Part shown: piece by piece, positions 16,545 through 25,121 of the stretch
How positions within the stretch are numbered: the first letter of the stretch is position 1
Layout: the number at the start of each line of letters is the position of its first letter
From: Candidatus Poribacteria bacterium
GTDB lineage: Bacteria; Poribacteria; WGA-4E; JAJDTR01
Direction: 5' to 3'
NCBI GenBank assembly: GCA_022827055.1
Contig: JAJDTR010000013.1
Location: 56,604 to 120,603 of the forward strand
DNA length: 64,000 nt
Program-made: the position numbers and the translations under genes
Notes under the pieces: generated by a model
The model's database searches: none
Told to the model about the DNA's origin: nothing
What the model saw: the letters and a program-made list of their open reading frames with translations, nothing else

Positions 16545-17261
16545 ATGAGAAGCTATTTTGTTGGCATCGAATACGCTGGAAAATCGACGTTAATTGACCT
16601 TTTAACCGAGTATTATCATCGCCTGAAGTTACCCACGCACGACGACGATCATTTCACAATCCCCGACCGAACGTTGAGTCCTGAGTCACGCGCCCTCATG
16701 TTGGATTTCCCCGATGACGTGAAGGAGCGTCTGCAGCGCATGCAGATTAACTATCATTTTGGAGTCGCCAGGGATTGCACGAATCCGATGATTTCGGGTT
16801 GGTACATTGAGGAAGCCATCTACTCCGAGATTTACGGCAATAATCCCGACAGTCCGTACTATGCAGACTATAGATACGCTGCTCAGACGACGTATGAAGG
16901 CGAGATTTTCGCGATGCATTTTCCGGATATCGTGTTGATTCACGTTACGGCGAGCGATGAAGCCATTCGTGAACGCATGAAGGCAAATCCTCACGAGTAC
17001 GAGATTATCAAAGAGCCCGACATTCCGGTAATCAAGCGCCGCTTCGAAGAGGAGGTGGAAAAGTCTTTCCTTACGAGAACTGGCAAAAGGGTCGTGATTG
17101 ACACAACAGACAAGACGCCGGAGGAATCCTTGGATGAACTGCTATTGGTGACCGATCCTTTAGTATCGTTCGGGGAATTGGCGTTGCGGGCACTCCCGAT
17201 TCCGGATGGTGATTATGATGTGAGGTACGAAAACGGGGTACGGAGGATGATTGCGCGGTAG
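16545..17261 (+). CDS. P-loop nucleoside/nucleotide kinase-like protein
   Basis: 238 residues. The Walker A motif GIEYAGKST (about residues 7-15) stands at the very N-terminus in the 'FVGIEYAGKSTL' arrangement of thymidylate kinase-like proteins. A 'HDDDHF' acidic stretch follows at about 36-41. The 'VLIHVTASDEAIRERM' strand-helix (about 131-146) is the usual position of the kinase lid. The last third resembles no catalytic motif I know. The likely role is phosphotransfer to a small molecule; the substrate is unknown. Strong GAGAGGAG site upstream. It stands alone, convergent with the ATPase/DUF4276 pair that follows. Confidence 0.75.
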   Translation: MRSYFVGIEYAGKSTLIDLLTEYYHRLKLPTHDDDHFTIPDRTLSPESRALMLDFPDDVKERLQRMQINYHFGVARDCTNPMISGWYIEEAIYSEIYGNNPDSPYYADYRYAAQTTYEGEIFAMHFPDIVLIHVTASDEAIRERMKANPHEYEIIKEPDIPVIKRRFEEEVEKSFLTRTGKRVVIDTTDKTPEESLDELLLVTDPLVSFGELALRALPIPDGDYDVRYENGVRRMIAR

Positions 17262-17308
17262 TGATTGGGGGGCGTGTGGGTGCTTTTAGGAGGCCGGTAA
17301 GGTTTCTG

Positions 17309-17334
17309 TCTCGCACGCTATCCACTCACTTGAT
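17309..17334 (+). repeat. Dispersed intergenic repeat, degenerate copy
   Basis: TCTCGCACGCTATCC... ending CACTTGAT. It matches the pattern of the repeat at 11863 with a few changes, and lies between two convergent genes. Confidence 0.4.
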
Positions 17335-17451
17335 TGTGGTAAGAAGGGAGGTCGACAATTTAACGATTGTCAGGCAGCAGGTTTGGGCGAGAAACGATAG
17401 AAGGTTTTCAATCCAAAGTTTTAAATTCGCAGTTGCCAGGCATTGCAGTCC

Positions 17452-18053
17452 TTAGCTTTCCGTTTGTTGCCATGTTCTGAACTGGCGGCGCAATGGGCTT
17501 AAAAACCTTTGGACAGAGTTGTCGTATTGCTCCATGTGTTGGAGATTCATAGCATTGACAAGCTCCTCCACGCGTTCAAGTCCATCTAAAGGCGGAACCA
17601 TGGTTGCGTCATAAATCGCGTTGAGTGACATGTGCTTGTATCGACCTCGCTCACATTTCTGATCGGGCATGGAACAGCCTTTGCCAAATACCGCCTTGAA
17701 CGCCTCCGAATCTAGGAGTAACCATCGCTCAATATGCGGATCGGGAATCATGCTAATGACTATATCGCCCAAATCCGACGTGACCTGATTAATCTCCCGT
17801 TCCCGCTCCAAGATCTTCTTGCAATTGCTATCTGTCCCAACGATGACGAGATCTGGCAAATCCTCTTTATTGCGTTGTAAATCTCGTTGGTATTGTTTCA
17901 ATTCCGTAATGACCTTACCATGCCCACGGCGTACGCCAGAGGCTTTGATATTGGTTGTGACATTGTACTCATTAGCAAGCCGTTGGACCAGTGCCACGAG
18001 AAAGTCTTCATGAGCCGCATCTTCAACAAATAGATAGATAGATATTACGCATC
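17452..18053 (-). CDS. DUF4276/TOPRIM-like partner of an AAA ATPase, frame broken at a TATC repeat
   Basis: The best start is ATG at 18053-18051, six bases after AGGGGA and overlapping the ATPase stop (ATGCGTAA). From there the frame reads MRNIYLSIC and stops inside (TATC)3. Removing one TATC unit gives MRNIYLFVEDAAHEDFLVAL and then an open frame to 17452, 198 residues in all. A gene caller would start at the GTG at 17997 and lose the first motif. Visible features of the intact form are 'YLFVEDAAHEDF' (TOPRIM-type Glu), 'LVIVGTDSN' (about residues 69-77 of the 181-residue GTG-started form) and PDPHIERWLLLDSEAF, the pattern I associate with DUF4276. The role is unknown; pairing with an AAA ATPase suggests a phage-defence nuclease. 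This may be phase variation, a real mutation or a sequencing error. Confidence 0.7.
18031..18044 (-). repeat. Tetranucleotide repeat (TATC)3 at the start of the DUF4276-like gene
   Basis: Three full TATC units plus a partial one (read on the minus strand), at codons 4-8 of the downstream gene. With two units the reading frame from the ATG at 18053 is open; with the three seen here it stops after nine codons. Confidence 0.75.
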
Positions 18054-19367
18054 AAAGTCCCCTCGCAAGATACGCTCGGAAGGTGATAAGGCATCTTCGT
18101 CTTCCAACGCCACCTTAATATCTGACTTTTTCCATAAGGGACCGACATGCATCATCTTAAAAGGCTCAATTTCTGTGTTACCATCAACCTTACGACAAAC
18201 ATACAATGATTCTGGAGGAACGAGGTCGGGCAAGATCGATGAATGCGTTGTCACAATGAATTGGATATCTTTGCGAATCATACGAGTTTCCAAAAACCGA
18301 GCAATGCGCTTGATCCTACGAGGATGAATTCCGTTTTCGGGCTCCTCGAATCCAATCAACGCCGGAGGCTCTTTGGCGCTGACGAGCGCCAAAAGCCCTA
18401 AAATGCGGAGTGTTCCTTCCGATAAAACCCGCGCAGAAACAAGCTTTTCGCCTTCACGCATGTCCAATTCAACCTCACCTAGCTTATTGATACTGACATC
18501 AATGCCCGTTATTGATGGAATCATTGTGTGAATCGATTTCTCAACCGACTCAAACTGTTGCCCATCAAGACCTCGTAAGGTATTGGGAAAGGCGGCAAGG
18601 TCTTCTCCCATTAACCCGATATGGTGAACTTCTTTAACAGGATTTGGGAGCCGCATACGCTCTCGGGGTTCGAGGTAAAAGGTGAACCAACTCGCCAATT
18701 CTTGCCGCATGGCAACCAAATGCGGGTAATGGGGTGGATAATGTGGCATCGAAAGGATGCTATAGTCAAGATAACGTTCATAGTGGGTTGGACGCGCTTG
18801 ACCCTCCATTCGCAAATGCAACCGACTCGCAATCTTTTCCAAGAACGGCTTTCGCCTCTTGCTCAGTTCACCCTCAGTATTGAGTGCTGCGAGGTATTCA
18901 TTTGCCACACGCAAAATTCCTAGCTTTGGAAGCATTTCAATCTCGATGCGATACCGCAAATTTGCTTCGGACACGGGTGGCGGTCGCTTTGAAGCAGGTT
19001 TGCGTTCGTCTGGCGAATTTGATGTTGTCGTTCGCTTCATATCCCAAATCTGCCAATTTACAGAATCAATAACTGATTGGGACAACTCAACATCTACCTC
19101 TATGCAAAGTGATACTGTTTCCCGTTCCAGCAGATTTTTGATGCCCTCTTTTCCAAAAGTGAACGACTCCAGCGGATATCCCCGATACGGAGAGTCGAAT
19201 GCTTCTTTCAAGGAGCGACTCGTTGCTATGCGCGATAGAAGTTGCAGGGCATCAAGGAAGTTGCTCTTTCCCGAAGCGTTGGGACCAACGAGCACAGAAA
19301 GGGGCTTGAGATTTAATTTTAGATTGGCGAGTGATTTATAGCCGTGAATTTTGATTTGCTTAAGCAT
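18045..19367 (-). CDS. AAA ATPase (SMC/RecF/OLD-like, AAA_15/AAA_21 type)
   Basis: 440 residues. The N-terminus is typical: 'IKIHGYKSLANLKL', then Walker A GPNASGKS (28-35). A long insert of about 200 residues carries charged helices. An ABC-like signature follows (LSEGTLRILGLLAL, about 317-330), then Walker B ALIGFEEPENGIHP (about 338-351) and a switch histidine in 'FIVTTHSSIL' (about 377-386). Such ATPases act in DNA transactions or as sensors in phage-defence pairs with TOPRIM-type effectors. The ATG has GGAGG upstream. The stop codon overlaps the start of the DUF4276-like gene, so the two are one operon. There is no sign of an associated restriction enzyme or helicase. Confidence 0.88.
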   Translation of the reverse strand: MLKQIKIHGYKSLANLKLNLKPLSVLVGPNASGKSNFLDALQLLSRIATSRSLKEAFDSPYRGYPLESFTFGKEGIKNLLERETVSLCIEVDVELSQSVIDSVNWQIWDMKRTTTSNSPDERKPASKRPPPVSEANLRYRIEIEMLPKLGILRVANEYLAALNTEGELSKRRKPFLEKIASRLHLRMEGQARPTHYERYLDYSILSMPHYPPHYPHLVAMRQELASWFTFYLEPRERMRLPNPVKEVHHIGLMGEDLAAFPNTLRGLDGQQFESVEKSIHTMIPSITGIDVSINKLGEVELDMREGEKLVSARVLSEGTLRILGLLALVSAKEPPALIGFEEPENGIHPRRIKRIARFLETRMIRKDIQFIVTTHSSILPDLVPPESLYVCRKVDGNTEIEPFKMMHVGPLWKKSDIKVALEDEDALSPSERILRGDFDA

Positions 19368-19467
19368 TATTGGGTGCCTCCATTCAATAGTCGAGACTCC
19401 GATGTCTCTTTCTTTATTGAAATGGCCATAAATGATAATACGCGACGAGATTCTCCTCGCTATCAGG

Positions 19468-21042
19468 CTACGCCGACGCTTTCAAGCGCAATCCCCTAGG
19501 AATAACGACGCGGTCGAGGAAATCAAAGAGGAATTGCGATAGGAGCGCGAGAAGCGCGGCAGGGACAGCGCCTTGCAAGATGACGCCGGTGGCATTTAGA
19601 CTGATTCCGCTAAAGATGAGTTCACCGTACCCTCCGGCGCCTATGAATCCGGCAAGGGTTGCTGTGCCGATGTTGATGATAGTACTTGTTTTCACCCCGG
19701 CGAGAATGGACCGGGATGCCATCGGGAGGTAGACCTTTGTAAGTTGGGAGCGAGGCCCAAGCCCGAGGGCGGCGGCGGACTCTCGGATTGGCGTGGAGAT
19801 GTCTTGCAGTCCTGCCGTGGTGTTGCGCACGATTGGCAACAAACTGTACAGGAAGAGGGCGACAATCGCGTTGCGCATATTGGTGCCTAAAATTGGGATA
19901 AGAACGGCTAACAGCACAATCGAGGGGATCGTCTGAATAATGCCGGTCAGCCCCAAGATGAATTGACTGAAAAGCCCCGGTCGACTCGCGCGTATTCCGA
20001 GCGGAATGCCGATAATGACCGCGAGAAACATTGAGATTGCCACCAACTTCAGGTGTTGCCCGGTGAGAGGGGCAATCTTAGAAAAAACTTTGCTGATTTC
20101 CGAGTCAGCGCTCGGCGTGGGCACTTCAGTAATTCCCGGATCGATGTCCTTGAAATATAGGTCAGCGGCACGGGTGTAGTCTTTCATACGCTCTGCCACC
20201 ACGTTGAACCGAATCATTCGAGTTTCATCTATGGTTCCCCCTAGCGCGCCAATAGCGGCAATCGCTTTCGGATCGGTGTCCAATCGGTAAAGGAAAACGG
20301 CGTTATACTTGGGAAAGAACTCCAAATCGTCCTCCAAAACCTCAAGGTCGTATTCTCCCAACTTCGCGTCGGTGGAGTATGCGTCCATGAGATCTATATC
20401 ACCACTGTTCAGAGCAACATAAGCCAAAGCATGCTCCATTCCGAGAGGTCTCATCTTCAGGTTGTAGTGCTTACTTAGCGGCTCCCACCCATCCTTGCGA
20501 TTCAGAAATTCATGTGTAAATCCAAGTTTCAGATTCGGATGACGCCTCAAGTCGCTAATCGTCTGAATGTTGAGGGATTCCGCCGTTTCACGGCGCATAG
20601 CGAACGCATATGTGTTGTTGAATCCGAGTTCCTCGGTCATGCCAATACCGTGTTCGGCAAGCGCCCCCCGCATCTGTTCCGAAGTCAGCGGTTTTTTTGA
20701 CTTCAAGATTGTTTCCTGAACTGTGCCGGTATAGTCCGGATACATGGAGATGTCACCATTTGTCAGCGCTCTCCACACGATGATGGTGCCACCCATACCT
20801 TGTCTGTGTTCGACGGAGAACCCAGCATCTTCCAACAGCCGTTTCGCTATCTCGCCAAGGACGTATGATTCCGTGAATCTTTTGGAACCGACCTGGAGTT
20901 CCTGCGCATCCACAGTAAGGGGTACGAGATTTAGCGTCAGTGCTAGGCACGTCATGAGAAGCAACGCATTAACAGTCCTCCAAACCCTTGAATGATCGAG
21001 GTTACCAAGCGGCTTGGTAGATTTAGTGAAGAACAATCTCAT
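19468..21042 (-). CDS. Betaine-type ABC transporter, fused substrate-binding and permease protein
   Basis: 524 residues. A signal/anchor segment lies near 26-46. The OpuAC-like binding domain follows (about 47-300: 'VGSKRFTESYVLGEIAKRLL', 'MYPDYTGT', 'DLMDAYSTDAKL'). The permease domain (about 310-510) has at least five helices and the BPD-type EAA loop ('AALGLGPRSQLTKVYLPMA'). The order is binding domain first, then permease. Characterised EgtU-type ergothioneine importers, as I recall them, have the reverse order, while other OpuC-like fusions resemble this. It imports a quaternary ammonium compound: betaine, choline, hercynine or ergothioneine. Start ATG overlaps the ATPase gene stop (ATGA). 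Confidence 0.88.
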   Translation of the reverse strand: MRLFFTKSTKPLGNLDHSRVWRTVNALLLMTCLALTLNLVPLTVDAQELQVGSKRFTESYVLGEIAKRLLEDAGFSVEHRQGMGGTIIVWRALTNGDISMYPDYTGTVQETILKSKKPLTSEQMRGALAEHGIGMTEELGFNNTYAFAMRRETAESLNIQTISDLRRHPNLKLGFTHEFLNRKDGWEPLSKHYNLKMRPLGMEHALAYVALNSGDIDLMDAYSTDAKLGEYDLEVLEDDLEFFPKYNAVFLYRLDTDPKAIAAIGALGGTIDETRMIRFNVVAERMKDYTRAADLYFKDIDPGITEVPTPSADSEISKVFSKIAPLTGQHLKLVAISMFLAVIIGIPLGIRASRPGLFSQFILGLTGIIQTIPSIVLLAVLIPILGTNMRNAIVALFLYSLLPIVRNTTAGLQDISTPIRESAAALGLGPRSQLTKVYLPMASRSILAGVKTSTIINIGTATLAGFIGAGGYGELIFSGISLNATGVILQGAVPAALLALLSQFLFDFLDRVVIPRGLRLKASA

Positions 21043-21773
21043 AATTGCACCAAACTCCTCTGTGCCGAGATGAATTCCGAGATGAATTCGTCGGACGGTC
21101 TTTCCCGCAGGTCATCCAAGGTTCCTTCTTGGATGATCCTTCCCTCTTTCAACACCACAATCTGATCTCCGAGGTAGGCTGCCTCCGCCATATCGTGGGT
21201 AACGAGCACCACCGTCTTACCAAGGCTCCGGAAGATCTCCTTGAGTTCGGTTTGGAGTGAAGCGCGCACCATCGGGTCCAGCGCACCCAGCGGCTCATCC
21301 AAGAGAAGCACATCCGGATTCAACACGAGCGCCCGCATTAAACTGACCCGCTGCCGCTGTCCGCCCGATAGTTCCACGGGATAACGGCTTAAGCCGTCTT
21401 CGGGAAAACGAGTCAACTCGCAAAGTTCGCTCAGACGCTGTTGCGTCTCGTCAACGGGAATGGCGAGATGCTTTGCCATTAGCGTTACATTCTGGGATGC
21501 CGTTAGATGGGGAAACAAACCTCCGTCTTGAATGACGTAACCTATCCGTCGACGAAGCTCAAGAACGTTGTTCTTTGAAACACGCTGCCCCTCGAATTCT
21601 ACGTCCCCGGAGGTCGGTTCAAGGAGACCGTTCATCAATCTCAGGATTGTGGATTTTCCACATCCGCTGGGACCGATGAGCACCGTTGTTTGGGTTGGTT
21701 GAATCGTCAAACTTGTGGGATGGAGTGCGACCGCATCGCCAAAGCGCTTACTAGCATTGTCTAGTCGGATCAT
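21039..21773 (-). CDS. Betaine-type ABC transporter ATP-binding protein
   Basis: 244 residues from the ATG at 21773, chosen because it overlaps the EgtD stop as ATGA and gives the standard opening 'MIRLDNASKRFGD'. An upstream in-frame start would add 12 odd residues. Walker A is GPSGCGKST, the Q-loop is in 'YVIQDGGLFPHLT', the signature is LSGGQRQRV, Walker B is VLLLDEPLGALDP, and the H-loop is 'LVTHDMAEA'. There is no C-terminal CBS pair as in OpuAA/OpuCA, so regulation by ionic strength through CBS is unlikely. It forms a complete importer with the downstream fused protein. Confidence 0.92.
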   Translation of the reverse strand: MIRLDNASKRFGDAVALHPTSLTIQPTQTTVLIGPSGCGKSTILRLMNGLLEPTSGDVEFEGQRVSKNNVLELRRRIGYVIQDGGLFPHLTASQNVTLMAKHLAIPVDETQQRLSELCELTRFPEDGLSRYPVELSGGQRQRVSLMRALVLNPDVLLLDEPLGALDPMVRASLQTELKEIFRSLGKTVVLVTHDMAEAAYLGDQIVVLKEGRIIQEGTLDDLRERPSDEFISEFISAQRSLVQL

Positions 21774-22816
21774 ATTTTCTTCGACCTTAGTAGAGCAACC
21801 GCGAACCATTCACGCTTGTCAAGCCACCGGTTTTGGATCTCGAGACCGGCGGCGCTGCAGATTTCCGTGAAGCTCTCAAGTGTGTATTTGTGTGAGTCCT
21901 CGGTGTGAATATACTCGCCCTGCTGGAAGGTAAATCCCCGCTGAAGTTTGTTGATGTGGACGTGCTGAGGACACCGACTGATTAAACGCATCTCGATGCG
22001 AGAATCCAACTTGACGAAGGGGGCAAAATGATCGAACTCGGAGAGGATGAAAGACCCACCAAGTTCACGGTTGATTCGCATCAAGAGGTTTTTGTTAAAC
22101 GCTGCCGTAACTCCGGATGAGTCGTTATATGCGGCTTCAAGAATATGGACTGATTTCACTAAATCGAAACTAACCAGCAGTCGGTCCCGAGAGTGCATCT
22201 GTTCGCGAATCTTTGCGATGAACGTGACCGCTTCGACACGATTGAAGTTCCCGATGTTGCTGCCGATGAAAAGAAATAGACGAGGTTCTTTCGGGGCGGG
22301 AATAATCGGGATGGCGTCAGCATATTCGGCGGCGATCGCCGTTATCGAAAGTCGATCGATTTCGCCGAGCAGGGCGTGTGAGGAGGATTTCAGAAAGCCG
22401 GATGAGATATCAACGGGAATATAGTGTAGATGCTCTTGGCGGTTCAACGCTGCGTTGATTAATAGGCGGGTCTTTACGGAATTGCCGCTGCCAAATTCCA
22501 CGATCGCCAGTTCATGACCTACGGCGTCGATAATGTCGTTCGAGTGGTCTACGAAAATCTTCTGCTCGGTGCGTGTAAGATAATACTCCGGTAGCCCGCA
22601 TATCTGCTCGAACAACTTGGATCCAGCCAAATCATAGAAGTATCGGCAGGGAAGACTCTTCTGCTGTTTGGACAGCCCATCAGCTACCGCATGTGAAAAT
22701 GCACGTTCTTCATGACTACTTGGCACCTCAATTAGATTAAGGTGCGAGGTTAACCGGTGTTGAACTTGTAACTCCTCCAAAGCGTTCTCCTCAGATGCTC
22801 GGATTGGGGGAATCAC
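21770..22816 (-). CDS. egtD: L-histidine N-alpha-methyltransferase EgtD (hercynine synthase)
   Basis: 348 residues. EgtD uses three SAM to turn histidine into hercynine (histidine betaine), the first step of ergothioneine synthesis. The SAM motif is VEFGSGNSVKTRLL (about residues 106-119). The region FIGSNIGNFNRVEA (about 181-194) holds the Asn that contacts histidine in characterised EgtD. YIHTEDSHKY (about 307-316) carries the Glu and Ser that fix the imidazole. These are the family's diagnostic positions, so the assignment is good. It starts at GTG 22816. It is first gene of an operon, overlapping the ABC ATPase by 4 bases. EgtB, needed for the sulfur step, is not in the window. Confidence 0.88.
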   Translation of the reverse strand: MIPPIRASEENALEELQVQHRLTSHLNLIEVPSSHEERAFSHAVADGLSKQQKSLPCRYFYDLAGSKLFEQICGLPEYYLTRTEQKIFVDHSNDIIDAVGHELAIVEFGSGNSVKTRLLINAALNRQEHLHYIPVDISSGFLKSSSHALLGEIDRLSITAIAAEYADAIPIIPAPKEPRLFLFIGSNIGNFNRVEAVTFIAKIREQMHSRDRLLVSFDLVKSVHILEAAYNDSSGVTAAFNKNLLMRINRELGGSFILSEFDHFAPFVKLDSRIEMRLISRCPQHVHINKLQRGFTFQQGEYIHTEDSHKYTLESFTEICSAAGLEIQNRWLDKREWFAVALLRSKKI

Positions 22817-22963
22817 GTCGATAGGTATCCTCTCTACGTCGCGTTTCCCGTGACGTAGCGGTATTATATGATTGCTTCTTCGGTTGCGTCAAGCCAAATT
22901 CCAAAATACGTCTGACCCACTCTCGTGTCACGCGCTTCAGCGGCACGGGGGCTTATATTTTCA

Positions 22964-22994
22964 TTGTGTTCACAGATTCCACACAGGTTATAAT
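22964..22994 (+). promoter_or_regulatory. Candidate sigma-70 promoter for glgB
   Basis: A perfect TATAAT (22989-22994) is preceded by TTGTGT (22964-22969) with a 19-base spacer, longer than the ideal 17. It lies 40 bases before the glgB ATG. Confidence 0.35.
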
Positions 22995-23033
22995 ATTGAT
23001 CGATCAGCGGTGCAGCATGCCGGAGAGTTTGCC

Positions 23034-25088
23034 ATGAAGGATGAAAAGAAAACCCAAACGTGGGGTAGCGGAACTAGTCTGATTGATCTCGATCCATGGC
23101 TGAAGCCATACGCGGACAAATTGCGAGAGCGCTTTGCCCACTACGAACGCTTCAGAAGGCGGATAGAAGAGGAAGACCCGGATGGAATAATGGGGAAGAT
23201 TAGCCTTGGGCATCGATATTTTGGATTTAATCGCGGCGAGATAGATGGGCAGGGCGGTGTTTGGTACCGTGAGTGGGCGCCTGGTGCAGATTACTTGGCA
23301 TTGATAGGTGATTTCAATGATTGGAATAGAGATTCCCATCCACTAGTGCGGGATGGCCGCGGTGTGTGGCAGATCTTCTTGCCTGATTCTCTTTATGGAG
23401 ATCGATTGACGCACGAGAGCAGGGTAAAAGTCTATATCGGCTCAGCCGATGGCGGGCTCGATCGAATCCCCGCTTATATACGACGTACCGTTCAGGAGTA
23501 CGGCAGCCCGAATTTCAACGGACAGTATTGGAATCCGCCCGAGACTTACAAATGGAAGAACACAGCGCCAAAACCGGCAGGAGGATTGCGCGTATACGAA
23601 GCCCATGTCGGCATGGCGCAAGAAGAGGAAAGGGTCGGAACATTCCTCGAATTCTCGGAGAATATCCTGCCGCGCATCGTCAGTCTCGGGTACAACGCTC
23701 TTCAGTTGATGGCTGTGATGGAGCATCCGTACTACGGAAGTTTTGGCTACCATGTAAGCAATTTTTTCGCCGTGTCCAGCCGATTCGGTACGCCCGAAGA
23801 ACTCAAGCAGCTGATTGACGCCGCGCACGGAATGGGCTTATTGGTTATAATGGATCTCGTGCACAGTCATTCGGTAAAGAACGTGAACGAGGGGTTGAAT
23901 CGTTTCGACGGCACCGACTGTCAGTATTTTCATGCGGGCGCGAGAGGACAACACCCCACGTGGGATTCGCTGTGTTTTGACTACGCAAAGTATGAAGTTC
24001 AACAGTTTCTGCTGAGCAATATCCGTTTTTGGTTGGAGGAGTACCGGTTTGACGGTTTTCGATTCGATGGCGTGACCAGCATGTTGTACATGGATCATGG
24101 AATCAAAAAATTCTCAAGCTATGAGGACTATTTTGATGACAATGTGGACAACGATGCATTGGCTTATCTTATGCTTGCCAACGAGGTAGCGCATAGGGTC
24201 AACAGCCGGGTGATTACAATCGCCGAGGATTCCAGCGGGATGGCAGGACTGGCACGCCCGGTAAAGGAGGGTGGTTTAGGGTTTGATTACCGACTAGCGA
24301 TGGGTATACCCGACTATTGGATAAAATTGCTGGAGGAACAAAGAGATGAACAGTGGAATATGTCGGAACTTTATCGCGTGCTTCTGAATCGGCGCATGCA
24401 TGAAAAGCACATCGGTTATGCGGAAAGCCACGATCAAGCGCTGGCAGGCGGCAAGACAATCGCGTTCCGGTTAATGGACAAAGAGATGTACTGGAATATG
24501 AGCGTGTCTACACCTAGCCTAATAGATCGCGGGCTGGCGTTGCATAAAATGATTCGCCTCATTACCTTTACTTTGGGCGGGGAAGGTTACCTAAACTTCA
24601 TGGGAAATGAATTTGGACACCCGGAGTGGATTGATTTTCCTCGGCCGGAAAACAACTATTCACATCATTATGCGCGCCGGCAGTGGAGTTTGGTCGACGA
24701 CAAGGAGTTACGATACAAAGGGTTGAACGACTTTGATCGAGAGCTGCAAAGTCTAAATCTCCATTTCAATCTGCTTGAAGATCCCCTCATCGAATCCCTC
24801 ATGTTTCATGAAGAAAACAAGCTGTTGGTTTATCGGCGGGGTGATTTGGTGTTTGCCTACAACTTTCATCCCGGTGAGTCATACGCGGATCTGCGGGTGC
24901 CGGTGCCGGATCCATGCGACTATCAACTGGCTCTGAACTCGGATAATGAGGTATTTGAAGGAAATGGCTTGGTTGATGAAAGTATGATATATCCCAATCA
25001 AGATGTTCCATTCCATGGTCGAAATCAGTCAATTCAACTATATCTTCCCGCTCGCACCGCCCAAGTGTTGGTACCCATTCGAGAATGA
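23034..25088 (+). CDS. glgB: 1,4-alpha-glucan branching enzyme, eukaryotic type (GH13_8)
   Basis: 684 residues from the ATG at 23034, which follows GGAGAG at 6 bases. The longer upstream extension to 22872 would cross the promoter and looks non-coding. The enzyme moves alpha-1,4 chains to alpha-1,6 branch points in glycogen. A CBM48-like N-terminal domain ('EWAPGADYLALIGDFNDW') is followed by the catalytic barrel with YEAHVGMAQEEERVG, 'DLVHSHSVKN', RFDGFRFDGVTSM (catalytic Asp), 'TIAEDSSG' (catalytic Glu) and 'YAESHDQAL'. The wording of these motifs is that of animal/plant/fungal branching enzymes rather than of Escherichia coli GlgB. It is tail to tail with a glycogen synthase-like gene 33 bases away. 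Confidence 0.92.
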   Translation: MKDEKKTQTWGSGTSLIDLDPWLKPYADKLRERFAHYERFRRRIEEEDPDGIMGKISLGHRYFGFNRGEIDGQGGVWYREWAPGADYLALIGDFNDWNRDSHPLVRDGRGVWQIFLPDSLYGDRLTHESRVKVYIGSADGGLDRIPAYIRRTVQEYGSPNFNGQYWNPPETYKWKNTAPKPAGGLRVYEAHVGMAQEEERVGTFLEFSENILPRIVSLGYNALQLMAVMEHPYYGSFGYHVSNFFAVSSRFGTPEELKQLIDAAHGMGLLVIMDLVHSHSVKNVNEGLNRFDGTDCQYFHAGARGQHPTWDSLCFDYAKYEVQQFLLSNIRFWLEEYRFDGFRFDGVTSMLYMDHGIKKFSSYEDYFDDNVDNDALAYLMLANEVAHRVNSRVITIAEDSSGMAGLARPVKEGGLGFDYRLAMGIPDYWIKLLEEQRDEQWNMSELYRVLLNRRMHEKHIGYAESHDQALAGGKTIAFRLMDKEMYWNMSVSTPSLIDRGLALHKMIRLITFTLGGEGYLNFMGNEFGHPEWIDFPRPENNYSHHYARRQWSLVDDKELRYKGLNDFDRELQSLNLHFNLLEDPLIESLMFHEENKLLVYRRGDLVFAYNFHPGESYADLRVPVPDPCDYQLALNSDNEVFEGNGLVDESMIYPNQDVPFHGRNQSIQLYLPARTAQVLVPIRE

Positions 25089-25121
25089 TGAGTAATGCGG
25101 CGAATTACGATGAGTCCAAGT

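Noticed and set aside
22872..23033. N-terminal extension of the branching enzyme
   Set aside because: This part contains a candidate promoter and lacks a ribosome binding site; ATG 23034 has GGAGAG.
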